Below are positions 9,655-20,480 of a DNA stretch of 64,000 nucleotides, piece after piece; positions within the stretch are counted from its first letter, which is position 1, and the number at the start of each line of letters is the position of its first letter. The DNA lies in contig VZRS01007449.1 of the NCBI GenBank assembly GCA_013398055.1, positions 1 to 64,000 of the forward strand, read 5' to 3'. The translations under genes and the position numbers were made by a program. The notes below the pieces were generated by a model. It had not been told where the DNA came from. It did no database searches and saw only the letters and a program-made list of their open reading frames with translations. Origin of the DNA: Ifrita kowaldi (taxonomy: Eukaryota > Chordata > Aves > Passeriformes > Cinclosomatidae).

Positions 9655-9800
9655 GCAAGAGCAGATGAAAGTGATGTCACATTAATGTCAGCTCACAACT
9701 CGAGCCCACACAGCCTTGATTGCTCGTATTAATCTTGCCAATTTGTCTGTCAGCACTCGGCTAATCCCTAAATAGCCTCCCAACAGGTGCTTTATGCTTC
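9655..9800. promoter_or_regulatory. Candidate conserved enhancer-like element
   Basis: Dense, repeat-free sequence with tgatgtcacattaatgtcag (CRE-like TGATGTCA and ATTAAT), tgattgctcgtattaatctt, several TAAT/ATTA cores, ctaatccctaaatag (a K50 homeodomain-like TAATCC) and caggtg (E-box). It lies at the right edge of the CpG-rich domain. Motif identities are family knowledge; enhancer function is inferred. Confidence 0.45.
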
Positions 9801-10238
9801 CGCCACATCCCCGCTCGCCGGCACCCCCCGGGAGCGCCGCTCGCCCTCGCCGGTGACACCGACTCTCTCCCGGCCATCTGGGAGCGGCTCCGCTCCCCCG
9901 GGAGGGCTGCAGGGGAGACAGGCGGCTTGGCAGATGTTGTTTAGTCTGTCCAAAAGAGGGCTCGGAGTTTTGGGGCTTCCCAGAAGGAAGTGATGAGCAG
10001 GGCGGGGGGAGAGAGGAGATGCTGGAGGTGCTGGGGGGTGGCGGAGGGGAATTACCTGGGGGTGAGCGAACCCTCCACGTGATTTGTCCCGTATGACGAT
10101 TAGAAAACACATTTATGGTACAACTGTCTCACTGCTCTTATTTGTGGTGGGTTTGGTGGTTTTATGGATGGGGAAGACTAAAAGAAAAAATCCGAGCCGA
10201 AGCTGCAGCGGAAAAGCCACTTCAAGCCCTGAGCAGTT
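9801..10238. other. GC-rich to mixed noncoding sequence
   Basis: The CpG-rich domain ends here at about 9.95 kb. A complex AT-leaning piece at about 10070-10150 (tatgacgattagaaaacaca) could extend the regulatory block. No exon seen. Confidence 0.5.
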
Positions 10239-10349
10239 TCATCATAAACTCATGGAATGGTTTGGGTTGGAAGGGATCTTAAAGCTCATCTTGTTCCAGC
10301 TCCCTGCCATGGGTTCCAACACCTTCCACCAGCCCAGGTTGGTGTTTAC
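10239..10349 (-). mobile_element. CR1 LINE 3'-end fragment
   Basis: The stretch atcataaactcatggaatgg followed by tttgggttggaagggatctt is the reverse complement of the avian CR1 3' end, so the element lies on the minus strand with its 3' tail on the left. It continues with the ccatggg ... accttccacc part of the CR1 consensus and then decays. It is severely 5'-truncated, as most CR1 copies are, with no reverse-transcriptase sequence. Confidence 0.85.
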
Positions 10350-10365
10350 CCTGCAGTTAAGCTGA

Positions 10366-10680
10366 GGGTTGATTATTTTCTTTACTACTCTATCAGAAAA
10401 TCCGCTGGCTTATTATGGCGTGTGTTCAGCCGTAAAGTCCCGGCCACATCAATTCTTTAGCAAAAAACTAAAATTATTGTGTTGTGAGGCTTAATCTTCC
10501 CAAAGTCATTATTTAGCACAGCGGTCTTAAATCACAAAACACAGATTTCGTGTTTAGAACTCTTAATTGCTAAACCCAATTAACTGCTAAACCCTTTTAA
10601 GTGCTAAAGGGGAGTTTGGGTTGTTTTTCCTCTCTCTGAATTAAGAGAAAAAAAATTGATTTATTTCTGCTTGGCAGCTC
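10366..10680. promoter_or_regulatory. AT-rich candidate conserved element with a GCTAAA motif array
   Basis: Complex AT-rich block with isolated CpGs (gcgtgtgttcagccgtaaag, cagatttcgtg) and repeated TTAGCA/TGCTAAA words. It holds the 17-bp-period array at 10564-10614. It has no resemblance to CR1. The composition and motif density suggest regulatory DNA. Confidence 0.4.
10564..10614. repeat. Three-copy 17-bp-period TAANTGCTAAA array
   Basis: TAATTGCTAAACCC, TAACTGCTAAACCC and TAAGTGCTAAAGGG begin at 10564, 10581 and 10598, so the period is exactly 17 bp. The fourth base differs in each copy (T, C, G) while TAA and TGCTAAA are constant. The third copy contains TTAAGTG, an NK2-class-like word. 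It is either an old local triplication or clustered binding sites. Confidence 0.7.
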
Positions 10681-13600
10681 TGCTGCATGAAATGTTTTGC
10701 ACACAGGTTACAAATTGGTGATTCCTGCTGGGATTCACCTGGAAGAGGCTCTGCCCTGGAGGAAGAGCCACCAAACCTGGCTCTGTGCAGCAGGTTCCTG
10801 TTTTACATCAGAGCTGGCTGGGGCCATTTCCAGCCCAGCAGGAAGGAAGAGCTTTCAGGAGCATCTTGAACCATTCCTCCAAGAGCCAAAATGTTCTGAG
10901 TCCACTAAAAGAGCTCAGGGCTGTTCATTGCTAACCTTTGGGTGCTCCAGATCAGATCCTGAAAGCTCCTAAAAACACCATTCCGCACTGAAAGCTCTTT
11001 CACTCCATCCTGACCTGGATTTATTATCAGGAGACGGATTTTTTTCCCCTTTCTTTCTCCCCAAGCCATTTATTTCATCCAATAAGTCCATCCATCACAG
11101 CGAGCTGGAACCGACCTAGGATCCAAGGATATCCTTAGCTATGCAGCGTGTCAGGAAACGGGCAGCAGCCCCGTGTGATGCAAATATTTGGACGAGCGAG
11201 AGGTAGGAAGGATTGTCCAAATGTTTACTGAAGGCTGTTGATAGCCGCAGGATTTATAACGGGTGGATAACGTCTGCCCCCACACAGCTCCTCCAGCAGG
11301 TGCTTCCAGTTTCCACGTGACACGTGGGATGTGTGTGCTCTGGGAGAGGGGATGCAGGACACAGCCAGTTCCCCAGGTTTCAGGTCCCTTTTCCCAGCTG
11401 CTTCACTGGTTTGGAGCCCGTGGAGCAGCAAGACGGGAGCCCAGGATCCACTCCAAGGATTCGTGCCCCTGAGAGCGATTCCAGCCATCGCTAACATGGA
11501 AAAACAAAACACAACCAGTTGGAATTTCTGAAGTGAAACTGATGCTCGGAACTGTTCAGGCCCATCAAAATATTCCCTGTCACTCTCCTTCAGCGGAGGA
11601 AATTCATGACATTGTTCTGCTTATTGTTCTTGGCATCTCGCTTCCTCGCTTCCAGCACCGGGATTTGAGCTCTTCAGTCTCCCAGCGAGCCTGAACTGCT
11701 GCTGGGGGCACAGCAGAAGTGCTGGCAGAGCAGTTTGAGCCATTGCTGATGCTCAAACAGCTCCAGCTTTTCAGAGCCCACTGGAAATGTCCCATAGCTG
11801 CTGCCAGGTGGCCTCCTCCAGCCAAAAGAGGAGGGTACATCCAATAAAAGCCAGGCTGATGGACTAGAAATGGGAATATAGTCAAGGGAAGGCCCTGCTG
11901 CCTTGGAACCTCCTCCTGCAACCTACTCAGGAGGTCTCTGCATGATCCAGAGGGACCTCAGAGGGCTCCAGCCCAAATTTCTTCTTAAGGCAGATCCATC
12001 AGCAGCTCTAGACAGGGTCAGCCATGGCTTTGTTCAGCTGATGTCACAAACCTCCAAGGACAGGGTCCAACAGCCAGGACTATGGACAGCCCAGGCAGCA
12101 GAGGAGCTGTCAGTGCCCTCGTGTCCATCCAGCCAGGTTGGGAGGCTGTGCTGGCAGAGCAGAAGCTGTTTTGGCTGTAATCCCCTCCACCACGTAATTG
12201 AGGAACAATGTCCCATGGAACAGGAGAGATCAGCATGGAGCTGAGTCACTCAGCTCTGGTCACCTCCTTCCCCTGCACTATTTTGCAGGTTCTGCTGATG
12301 CTGGGAATGTGAACTCATGGATTTAACGTGCTGCAGACACCCAGACAGCTTTTCTTAGCAGCAAACAGCAACTGCATCAGCTGCAGAAAAGCCTTTAATT
12401 CATCACAGCCCCGCAGGAGCAGAATTTCCCGACTGCTCCGATGGGGAATACAATGGCCTTATTGTTTTTCCAAGGGGAGATTCCTTCATTTCAGGCTGTT
12501 GCATAAATTGTGTGTTTTCTATTTGTTACCTGACTCATTCCAGTGACCTCCCTGAGATGGGATAGAGATCATTGGAAGCGATGAAAGAAACCGTCGCAGG
12601 CTGAGGACCAGATTATCATAGAGACCTCTTCTGCTTTGGTTCACAAACAGGGAGGAGAACTTGGTGTTCTTCTGGGGGGAAGAAGTTGCGTAATAAAATA
12701 TATGGGAGCAAAAGGAGTAAAAGGTCAAATTCCAACGTGATCTGTTGTGCTCCATGAGATGTTTGTATGCATTAAAAGAATTCAATCCTGTGTTCGATGT
12801 CACATTCTCGGGGTGACCTCAAATGTGGAGTCCTAACGCAGACTAATCTGGACTCCTCTCGTATTTTGCAACAGTCCCAGTGTTGGCAACTCTTGGTAAC
12901 ATCCCAAAAATGCTGGAAATGCTTTCCCAGGCAAGGATCCGGTGCCATCCGGATGGGATGCAAGGAAGAACCAGTCCCACCTGGTAAAGTGGCTGGTTGG
13001 TAGCTGGGACCAGCACTGTGGGGGTGGGAAGATCTGAAGGTTTCATGGTGGCCATGCATCTTCAGGTCTCCTCAGCTGTGAGCCTCGGGGTTATGTTTGG
13101 GATCCAGTGGGGATGTGCACAGGGCTGGAAGAGTCCTCCTGCAGGTTTTTCTCCATGGATGCTGGCCAGAGGGATTGCACATGGATGTGGCTGTCTCTGC
13201 CCTTTCCCAGTGTGTGCAGCCTGGTGGGAATGGGAGGGATTAGGTGAAGGAAAAGGCAGGATGTGTTGGTGGGGACATACACATGATCCTCACACCAAAC
13301 TGATCAATGAAATTCCCCCTGGACAAAGAATTTAACTTTGTGTTATCTTTCCGTATGCTGGACCTCTGGGATGGGAATTTATTCTCTCTTTTCCAGTCAG
13401 GTGAAGGAGATCAATCCTTTTTTTTAGCTCTGACCCTGCCAAGCCCTGAAATTTAAACATCTCACATGGGTTTTTCTCACCTGGAAAAGCTGCCGCTCTA
13501 TGTCTCACCTTTGCTACTGAAATCCAACCAGGAGAAGGTTGCAAAACCGGGAGGGTTTGGGCCACGGTTACACAAACCAGGAACAAATGAGCTCAGCACC

Positions 13601-15600
13601 TCCTGGTGCATCCCAGTGCATTTGGGCTTGTGGTCCAGCCCAACCTGGTGCTTTTAGCTGTGCAAAATTTGAGGTTTTTTCCAAAGCAAACCGTTACTGA
13701 CAGATTGAAAGGCATTTATCCTGAAGGATTTTCTCTTCCTCATCTGCCAGGGAACATGCCGGACTCAACTCCTCTTCCTTGGAGTAGATCACAGTGGGGC
13801 TGCCTTATCTCAACCAGACCAGGAATGTTGCCCTGTCCAGCCCTTGGGCCACCCAGCCCTGATCCCAGGAATCAGCATCTGCTCCAGGCCCAGGCTCTGA
13901 CCCTCCAGAGCCATATTTTTGCAAGGTCAGGAGGTTGGGTGGTAAAAGGGAATAGCAGGGAGAGATTCAAGGCTGGCTCTGCACGGAGACTTCATGGGGG
14001 CATTTACACCGGCCATGGAGTGGAGACTTGAGCCTCTTCTCCTGTCCAGATTTGCTGGGAATCTGCACCAGGTATGGAAACAGCTCCAGCTTCCAAGTGT
14101 CCTGGATGAGGGTGGCTTTGCACCCTTTTCCTTGGTTGATTTAATGGATCCAAGTGGATCGAGGAAGGGTTGGATGTGGCAGCCAGCCCTGTGAGGCATC
14201 ATCTTATCCCTGGTTCCTTCCTAGGGCAACGAGGCTGCTTTTAGCTCATGGTGTAGCCAGAGGGAAGGATAAATAAGCAGGAAAGTCAGGTGGCAGCCTC
14301 AGGGGCACGTGGGAGAAGGGGAGAGAGAGCTCTGTCAGGTGGAAGTAAATGGATGGAAAAACAGCTCCGTGTGTTTCCCTCACCCATCACAGAACGTTTA
14401 GTGTCATGTTGAGGTGATTCAGCACCTGCCAGCTCATCAGCAGGAAGGATGACAGAAAGAACAGCAGTGGACAGCGAGGGGCTGCTCTGCACACATGGAG
14501 GAACCATTCCCCCCATGTGGAAATGTTACTTTTTGGGATCAGGTCAAAAAACTCTTTCATGTGAAGTTGCTCTGTGAAATCTCTGTTGCATTTGGCTGGA
14601 TGGGCCAAGTAAGTGTCTTCATCCAAGAAATAGCTGTGCAAGGGGTCACTGAGTGTGGTCTGACTGTCCATCAGGACCAGGGAGAGAGTGTGTGTGACAC
14701 CATTCCCAGGACATATTTCCATCGAGAGAAGGAAAGGGGGGAAAGGGGATGCTCCTAGCAAAATTCTGTTTTTCTCAAGTTGCTAAACTGAAATCAGGTT
14801 ACTATTTCTTTTTGTCTATGAATCCTTCTTGAACACAGGGGAAAACATAATTTCCTTTTCTCTGAGGGCTGGTATCAACAAAGGATCTGATCCACTGCCC
14901 CGTGAAGTAAGAATTCAGGGTCCAAAATCTAGGGGTGCACGGTGAATTCTTCCTTAACAACTCATTAAAATGAGTTACTCTAACTCCTCCTGAGCCTTTT
15001 GAGTGGCTCATTCTCAGAAGTGAAGCCCAGGAAGTCACTCTTGTCCAGCACCCAGCCCAGCTGCCCCTCCCTGCCATCCTGTCCCTGTCCCACTTGAGCC
15101 ACCCACGGCAGCATCCCTGGATTCCCTTCCCATTTCAGCCCTGGCTTTGCTCCACGGCAGAGCACAGGAGTCTCCCTCCCTCCTTTCCTCCCTCCCTCTC
15201 TCCCGTGCAGCTGCTCAGCTCTGCGAGGGAAAGGCTCCCAGATGTGCCGGGGAGGGAGCGGGCAGAGCCCTGAATTCCACTCCGTGCCGTGTGGACTCTT
15301 TGTATATTTTGTTTGAAGGAGAAAATATGTGGAGTCCTTGGAGGAAGGCCGGGGACCAGGCACAGCCCTGGGAGCGCAGGCACCGCAGGGCTACGAGGTC
15401 CTGCACGTCCCCTGCCCTTGGCTGGCCTCGGCCTGCAGGATGGGCCGGCGGCTGCCGGGCAGCTCCGGGCAGCTGAAACCCATCAGCAGCACCCAGCAGG
15501 TCCCCAAAGCCTCTCCTGGAGATGGCTCAAGGTGATCAGACCCTTTGAGAAAACACGGCTTGGCTCAAAAGCTGGTAACTCCTAAACACCCACGGTTGGA
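10681..15600. other. Unique noncoding sequence, no gene or repeat recognised
   Basis: Mixed composition with low CpG. Open frames are at most about 140 codons and show no domain. A GC-richer patch at about 15230-15540 has scattered CpG but no promoter signal. Nothing convincing for exons, CR1 or RNA genes was seen. Confidence 0.5.
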
Positions 15601-15915
15601 ATTTTCGGTATTTTTGGCTCAGGGGTGATGTGCTCTGTCAGATCAATAAATGTTCACACGCTCCGGAGCGTTTTGTGGGGTTGGTTTCGCTGCGTTTTAA
15701 GTGCATTTAGCTGTGGCACTTGGTAGCTACTCGATTATTGCGTGAGACAATACGTTTATGAAGTGTTGGCCTTCATTTAGTTAATCACTTCATTGATGTG
15801 CGAGACCAAAACGGCATGAAACTAATTGTTCCCATGGAAACAGGAACCCAGAGAATGATTTCATATCACAGCTTGGCAGCAGAAAAAGAAGAAACTTCTG
15901 TAATTGTTCCCACTA
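15601..15915. promoter_or_regulatory. Candidate conserved noncoding element
   Basis: Repeat-free block with isolated CpGs in AT-rich sequence (actcgattattgcgtgagac, aatacgtttatgaagtg, gatgtgcgagacc), tttagttaatcacttcattg and ccatggaaac. Retained CpGs in AT-rich DNA and TAAT/ATTA cores are suggestive of constraint. It includes a 14-bp perfect palindrome, acgctccggagcgt, at 15658-15671. Confidence 0.4.
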
Positions 15916-18900
15916 ACCCAGCGCAGGGGATTCATGCTCAATCTCTACCGTGCTCTGCTCTGCTTCTGCTGTGAATTAGGCGACCAAAAGTCAGCACAGA
16001 ACCACATAAAAAGCCCCGAAACAAGCTGTGCTTTATGGAGCATTTGTAGTTCTGCCACCAAAACCATTTCCCTTCTGCTTTACAGGTTTCTGGCCAGCAG
16101 CACCGAGGACTGTCACGGCCAACCCTTCATTTGGAGGTGCTGTGCACAGGGGTTTAACCGTGTGTCTTCAGGAGGAGCGGGGACATCGCTGGGACTGGGG
16201 ACAGGACAACCCTCACCTCGAGGGTGAGTGCTTAGAAAGTGCAGGAAAAACCAAATCCGAAGCAAAAAACTGGGGAAAGTGAGAGAGGAGCCATGCAAAG
16301 CAGTCTGGTGTGCAGGAAATATCCTGTACCTCTTGACTGAGGTTTTCCCTCTTCTCCTGTAGGATGTGCTGAAGGCTGGGGCTTCTCAAGGGGTTTGTTG
16401 TTGTAGAAAATCCCCGTTATCTCTGGGACGGAGGAACTCACATCTTCCAGTTCTCCAAATTCCCCATCAAACTGAGAAATCCCCATCCCAGTGAGGAGCT
16501 GCAGCCCCTACCAAGCACTTTATGGTCATGGACCATCCCTTGCAAGACCAGTTTTAGGAAACCTGATGGCTCTGCAAGGCACCCGTGTGGAGGTGGGAGC
16601 CTCCCGTGGCCTCTCCCTGCCCAGATGGAATCATCTCCACCATTTCCCCATTTTTAGGCTTTTCCCCTAAACCCAGCCCCATCAAGCTCAGCAGGAAAAA
16701 GGAACCAACAGCACAAAATCCATCCTGGCTACCAGGCCAATGGCCACCCAAACCCACAACTCCTCTGGAGGGACCAGAAGACATGGACCTGCTCCATCCC
16801 AGCCCAGAGCAGGTTTCTCACTGCGCTAATTACTGCTAATTGAGCCACTTGACTGTCTGGGAGCCTTGCCCTGGCCAGGCTGATAGAGTATCAGGGAGAT
16901 AAAGAGCACTCAGCACAGGTAACAGGGAAGTGTTGGCAGACCTGTGGTGGGACCTTCTGGAGGGGTTATCTCTCCTTCCCAGAGCCCAGGGCACCAAATT
17001 CCTATGGGGGACACTGTGATCCTAAGGATCCGTGGAGAGCCTAAGCTTTTTTGGAGGTGCTCTGTGGGATTTTGGTGACTCAGGAGCTCAGCAAAGCAAG
17101 CTGGCATTCATTTCAGAGTAACTCTTTTAAATTTCCTTAACATGCATTTAATTCCTTTGGCTGGCTTTCGCTGTTGTTATTTTAACACTGTGGAAATGAA
17201 ACTTTAAACATTTTTTTTCACTTTTTTCCTTCCCTACAGAGAAATAAATTTTTTTTCTTTTAACAAACACTGTCTCTCTCAGAACTTTTGTTGTTTTTCA
17301 CCACCTCCACTGACCTACACGGAGTAATTCAGCTCCTACACCCTCCTGAACACCAGGTAGGAGTTACTAACACCTACTTACCAAAGCGGAAACTTGGACA
17401 GGGTGACATTTGTTGATGTGCAGTATTTTTTTTTTTTTTAATTACTTGGAGTTGTAAATAGGAAATCAAAATTACTGGATATTTTTGCAGCCAACTCAGA
17501 AAAATCCTGTGTGTGGCTGGGTACAGCCACACATCCCACCTGGCAGGTGAAGCTCACGGGGTCACAATCCCTGCCCACAGCAGTGCCTGTGTTTTGTCTC
17601 AGAGATGTAAAAACTAAGAAAACATCACCACTTCACTCATGGATGAGCCAACAGAGCTTGCCCATGGCTATCAAATCCATGAGAGGGCAACCACAGACCT
17701 GAGAAGCTGCTGGGTCCTCTAATCCAAAGTTTGGGGTGTTTTCCATGTCAAGAGTCCCCATTTTCTTCCTCGAGGTACCTCAATCATCTGCTTCTCCTTT
17801 TGCACTTTCAGTTTGGTTTAAATTCCCGGAGTTTCTCAGCTTGTTACAAAAAACTCATAACAAAGACTGTGGCCAGCTCTCTCTTTGATAATTCCTTCCC
17901 CCCATTTGTTTATCTCAAGTCCTGAGCTTTGTTCCAGGCCCAAAACCAAAAGCCTTTCTACCCCGTTCTCCTCTTGACTTGTTGCAGATGTAACGAAATA
18001 AATCTTTAGAAAGAACAAACCTCCACTTCCTCTCTCCCGTCTGATTTGGTCATAAACCCCAGGAAAGAAAAATAAATCACAACCTGAGCTCGCCTGGTCT
18101 TGAAGGATTCCACGTCTGGTCCTGCAAGCCACCATCCAAACTGGATGTGTCCATGCCTCTGAGAAATCAGAGAACACAACGACCAAAAAGGATCTGATAA
18201 CCATGAAATCCTTATTCTGAGCATGGCCGAAGTCAAGGACTGGCAAAAAACTTGTGATCAGCCCAAATGAAGGTTGATGTGGTGGTTGGTGAGCACGACC
18301 AAGCTGGTGGTGCCTTCCTGGAGCTTGTCCTTGGCACTGAAGGGTGATGTGTCCCTGGCTTTTCTCACAGCCCCTCCTGTGGCTCTGCCCCTCTTCTCTC
18401 TCCCCTGCACTCTCACCCCAAGGAATTTTAAATCACAACCAGAAAAATCGACTGCAGGATGTGCTTGGTTTTCTAAATTGGCCACAAAGCAAAGAGGTGG
18501 AAATTTCCTCCAAACAGAGTTTGTCCTTCTTCTGAGAGGTGTTTCCATGTGAAAGCTCTGTTGCTCTTCCATCAACCAAGCTCAGACTCTCTCTAAACAT
18601 AACCCAGTCATGGGGTCTGACCAAACCACTGTTTTAAGCCGATGTGCTGAAGATTCCATGGACGTTCTCCTGTCCTGCCCCAGCTCTGGGATCAGACCCA
18701 TCAGCCCAAAGCCCTTTCCAGAGCCCACCTCACTTTGCAGCAGCCTGGACTAGGAATGGACATCTGGGCATGACATCTGGGGCTGTCTATGTTTGCCTAA
18801 GGAGGTCTTCACTTGGGTCTAAGTTAAAGCCAGACTCAGCTTTAAACTGGGAAATATTAGAACTGTATAAAAAGGATGATTGGGTTTACCAGGTACCATC

Positions 18901-19950
18901 TGCCTGATGGGTTTTGTTCTTCCAAGGGTACATGGGGGAAGATGTACAGAACCATGAACAGTTGTCAGAAGATTTTTGGGTTATGCCCCTAGTCCCGACT
19001 TTCACTGATGAACCGAGGGTTTTCTCTCTTTGTGTGTTTTGTTTTAAATTTAAACAAGAGGTCTTTGCACACTCGACACAATCCATCCTCTTAGCACTGA
19101 AGAAAGTGTAATTAGACACTTGGAGAACTGGAAGAAATTAACTCCGACCACAACCCCTCACTCAGACTATTACTTAATAATATTTCCCAAATGTGCAAAG
19201 TACTTAGTTTTAGAATAACAGGAAAGAAGTATAACTTCTCACCCAGAGCAAAAGCTTTGCCTTGGGAAGTGTGCGTGGAAAAACTCGCGAGCCAGGAGAT
19301 GTTTTGCCACCTCCCATCACCTGAGGGCTACCAGGGGATGTGAAGGATGTGATTCATGGTCCCCAGTCCCACGGCATTCAAGGGCTGGAACGGAGTCAAG
19401 GGGAGTGACCGGCCCGAGGTGCTCGGAGCCGCGTGCGAGAAGATCGCCTTCAGCTTCCAACACGCCACGGAAACCGCGGAGAAATTGCTGTTTTCCTTCT
19501 CCTCCAGCACCGGGCCGAGCTCTTGCCTCACCCCATGCTACAGAAGCCTGGCTAGAAAGAGATTATTGTGATTCCTGCCCGTTTCTTTCCTCACGACAAA
19601 AGGCCCCATTCATCTGGGCTAATTTTGAGGGGAGAGCAAGGGGTATCAGTAGCGTGAACTGGATCTGAGTGTCTCGACCACATTTGAGCAAGCCCCGCTC
19701 GTTGGCCAGTCCAAGCTGGGGAAACAGATATCTTTCATTTGGAGCTTTGGAGGGGAGCATTGCTCTGATTTTAAACAGAAGTATCTTTGCTGGCCGTGGC
19801 AAGTTTAAAAAGTCCTGACGAAGCAGGGCCGGGCCATTTTCCCAGCAAAAAACAAGAAGCCATTCAAAAAGTGGGGGGAAAAAGTTGTTCTCGTGTGTTT
19901 CTGCTTCAGGAATCAACACACCCACCTTCACCTACCCAAATTACCCCCAC
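15916..19950. other. Unique noncoding sequence, no gene recognised
   Basis: No recognisable exon or CR1 copy. An AT-rich, repeat-poor piece at about 17105-17270 (catgcatttaattcctttgg) might be regulatory. A poly-T run of about 14 lies near 17427-17440. Remaining open frames are short and without domains. Confidence 0.5.
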
Positions 19951-20300
19951 AAATATTCAATAAGGCCATGTCCAGAGCAATGAACCTCTTGCCTTGTTGC
20001 AAAACACTGAAAAAAATGGATTTTTAAAATAAAAACATCCATGACGCCTTAAATGCTTAAGTTGTTGTGGAGCACAGCTCCCGGGACTTCCCCGTGTGTG
20101 TGTGGGAAGAGCTACAATGTAATTGCTTTCAGCAGAATATCACTGCAGTCTGTGATTAAAATATGTGAGATTGCCGGTTTCAAAATATTTAAGTGATTTC
20201 ATCTGTATTTGGGTGATTGTGTCTCTCTGAGCGGCTCATTTAAAATGATATTTCTATTTTCAGCACATAAAATGGGTCCTGGGTAACAGAGAGGGATAAT
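19951..20300. promoter_or_regulatory. Candidate conserved noncoding element
   Basis: AT-rich complex sequence with ccttaaatgcttaagttgtt (NK2-like TTAAGT), gctacaatgtaattgctttc, gtgattaaaatatgtgag and ttaaaatgatatttc. A single GC-rich interruption lies at about 20080-20110. Homeodomain and MEF2-like AT cores are dense. Judged by composition only. Confidence 0.4.
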
Positions 20301-20455
20301 TTTGTTGTCTTCTTCTTTGTCTGAGAAAGCACCTGGGGAAGGTTGGAGACACAGAGCTCAGACTTCAACAGAGTATTCCAGGCCTGGGGAAATCGTTGGT
20401 GAAAGCTGAAGTGACATTCCAGAGATGGAGTGGAAGGTGTCGAGAAGGAAAATTT

Positions 20456-20480
20456 AAAAAAAAAAAAAAAAAAAATTAAA
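20456..20480. repeat. Poly-A tract
   Basis: About 18 A in a row followed by ttaaaaaa. Low-complexity; no associated retroelement recognised. Confidence 0.8.

Noticed and set aside
11208..11232. Similarity of gattgtccaaatg to miR-219-type sequence
   Set aside because: Differs from the mature miRNA after the first bases and I see no flanking hairpin.
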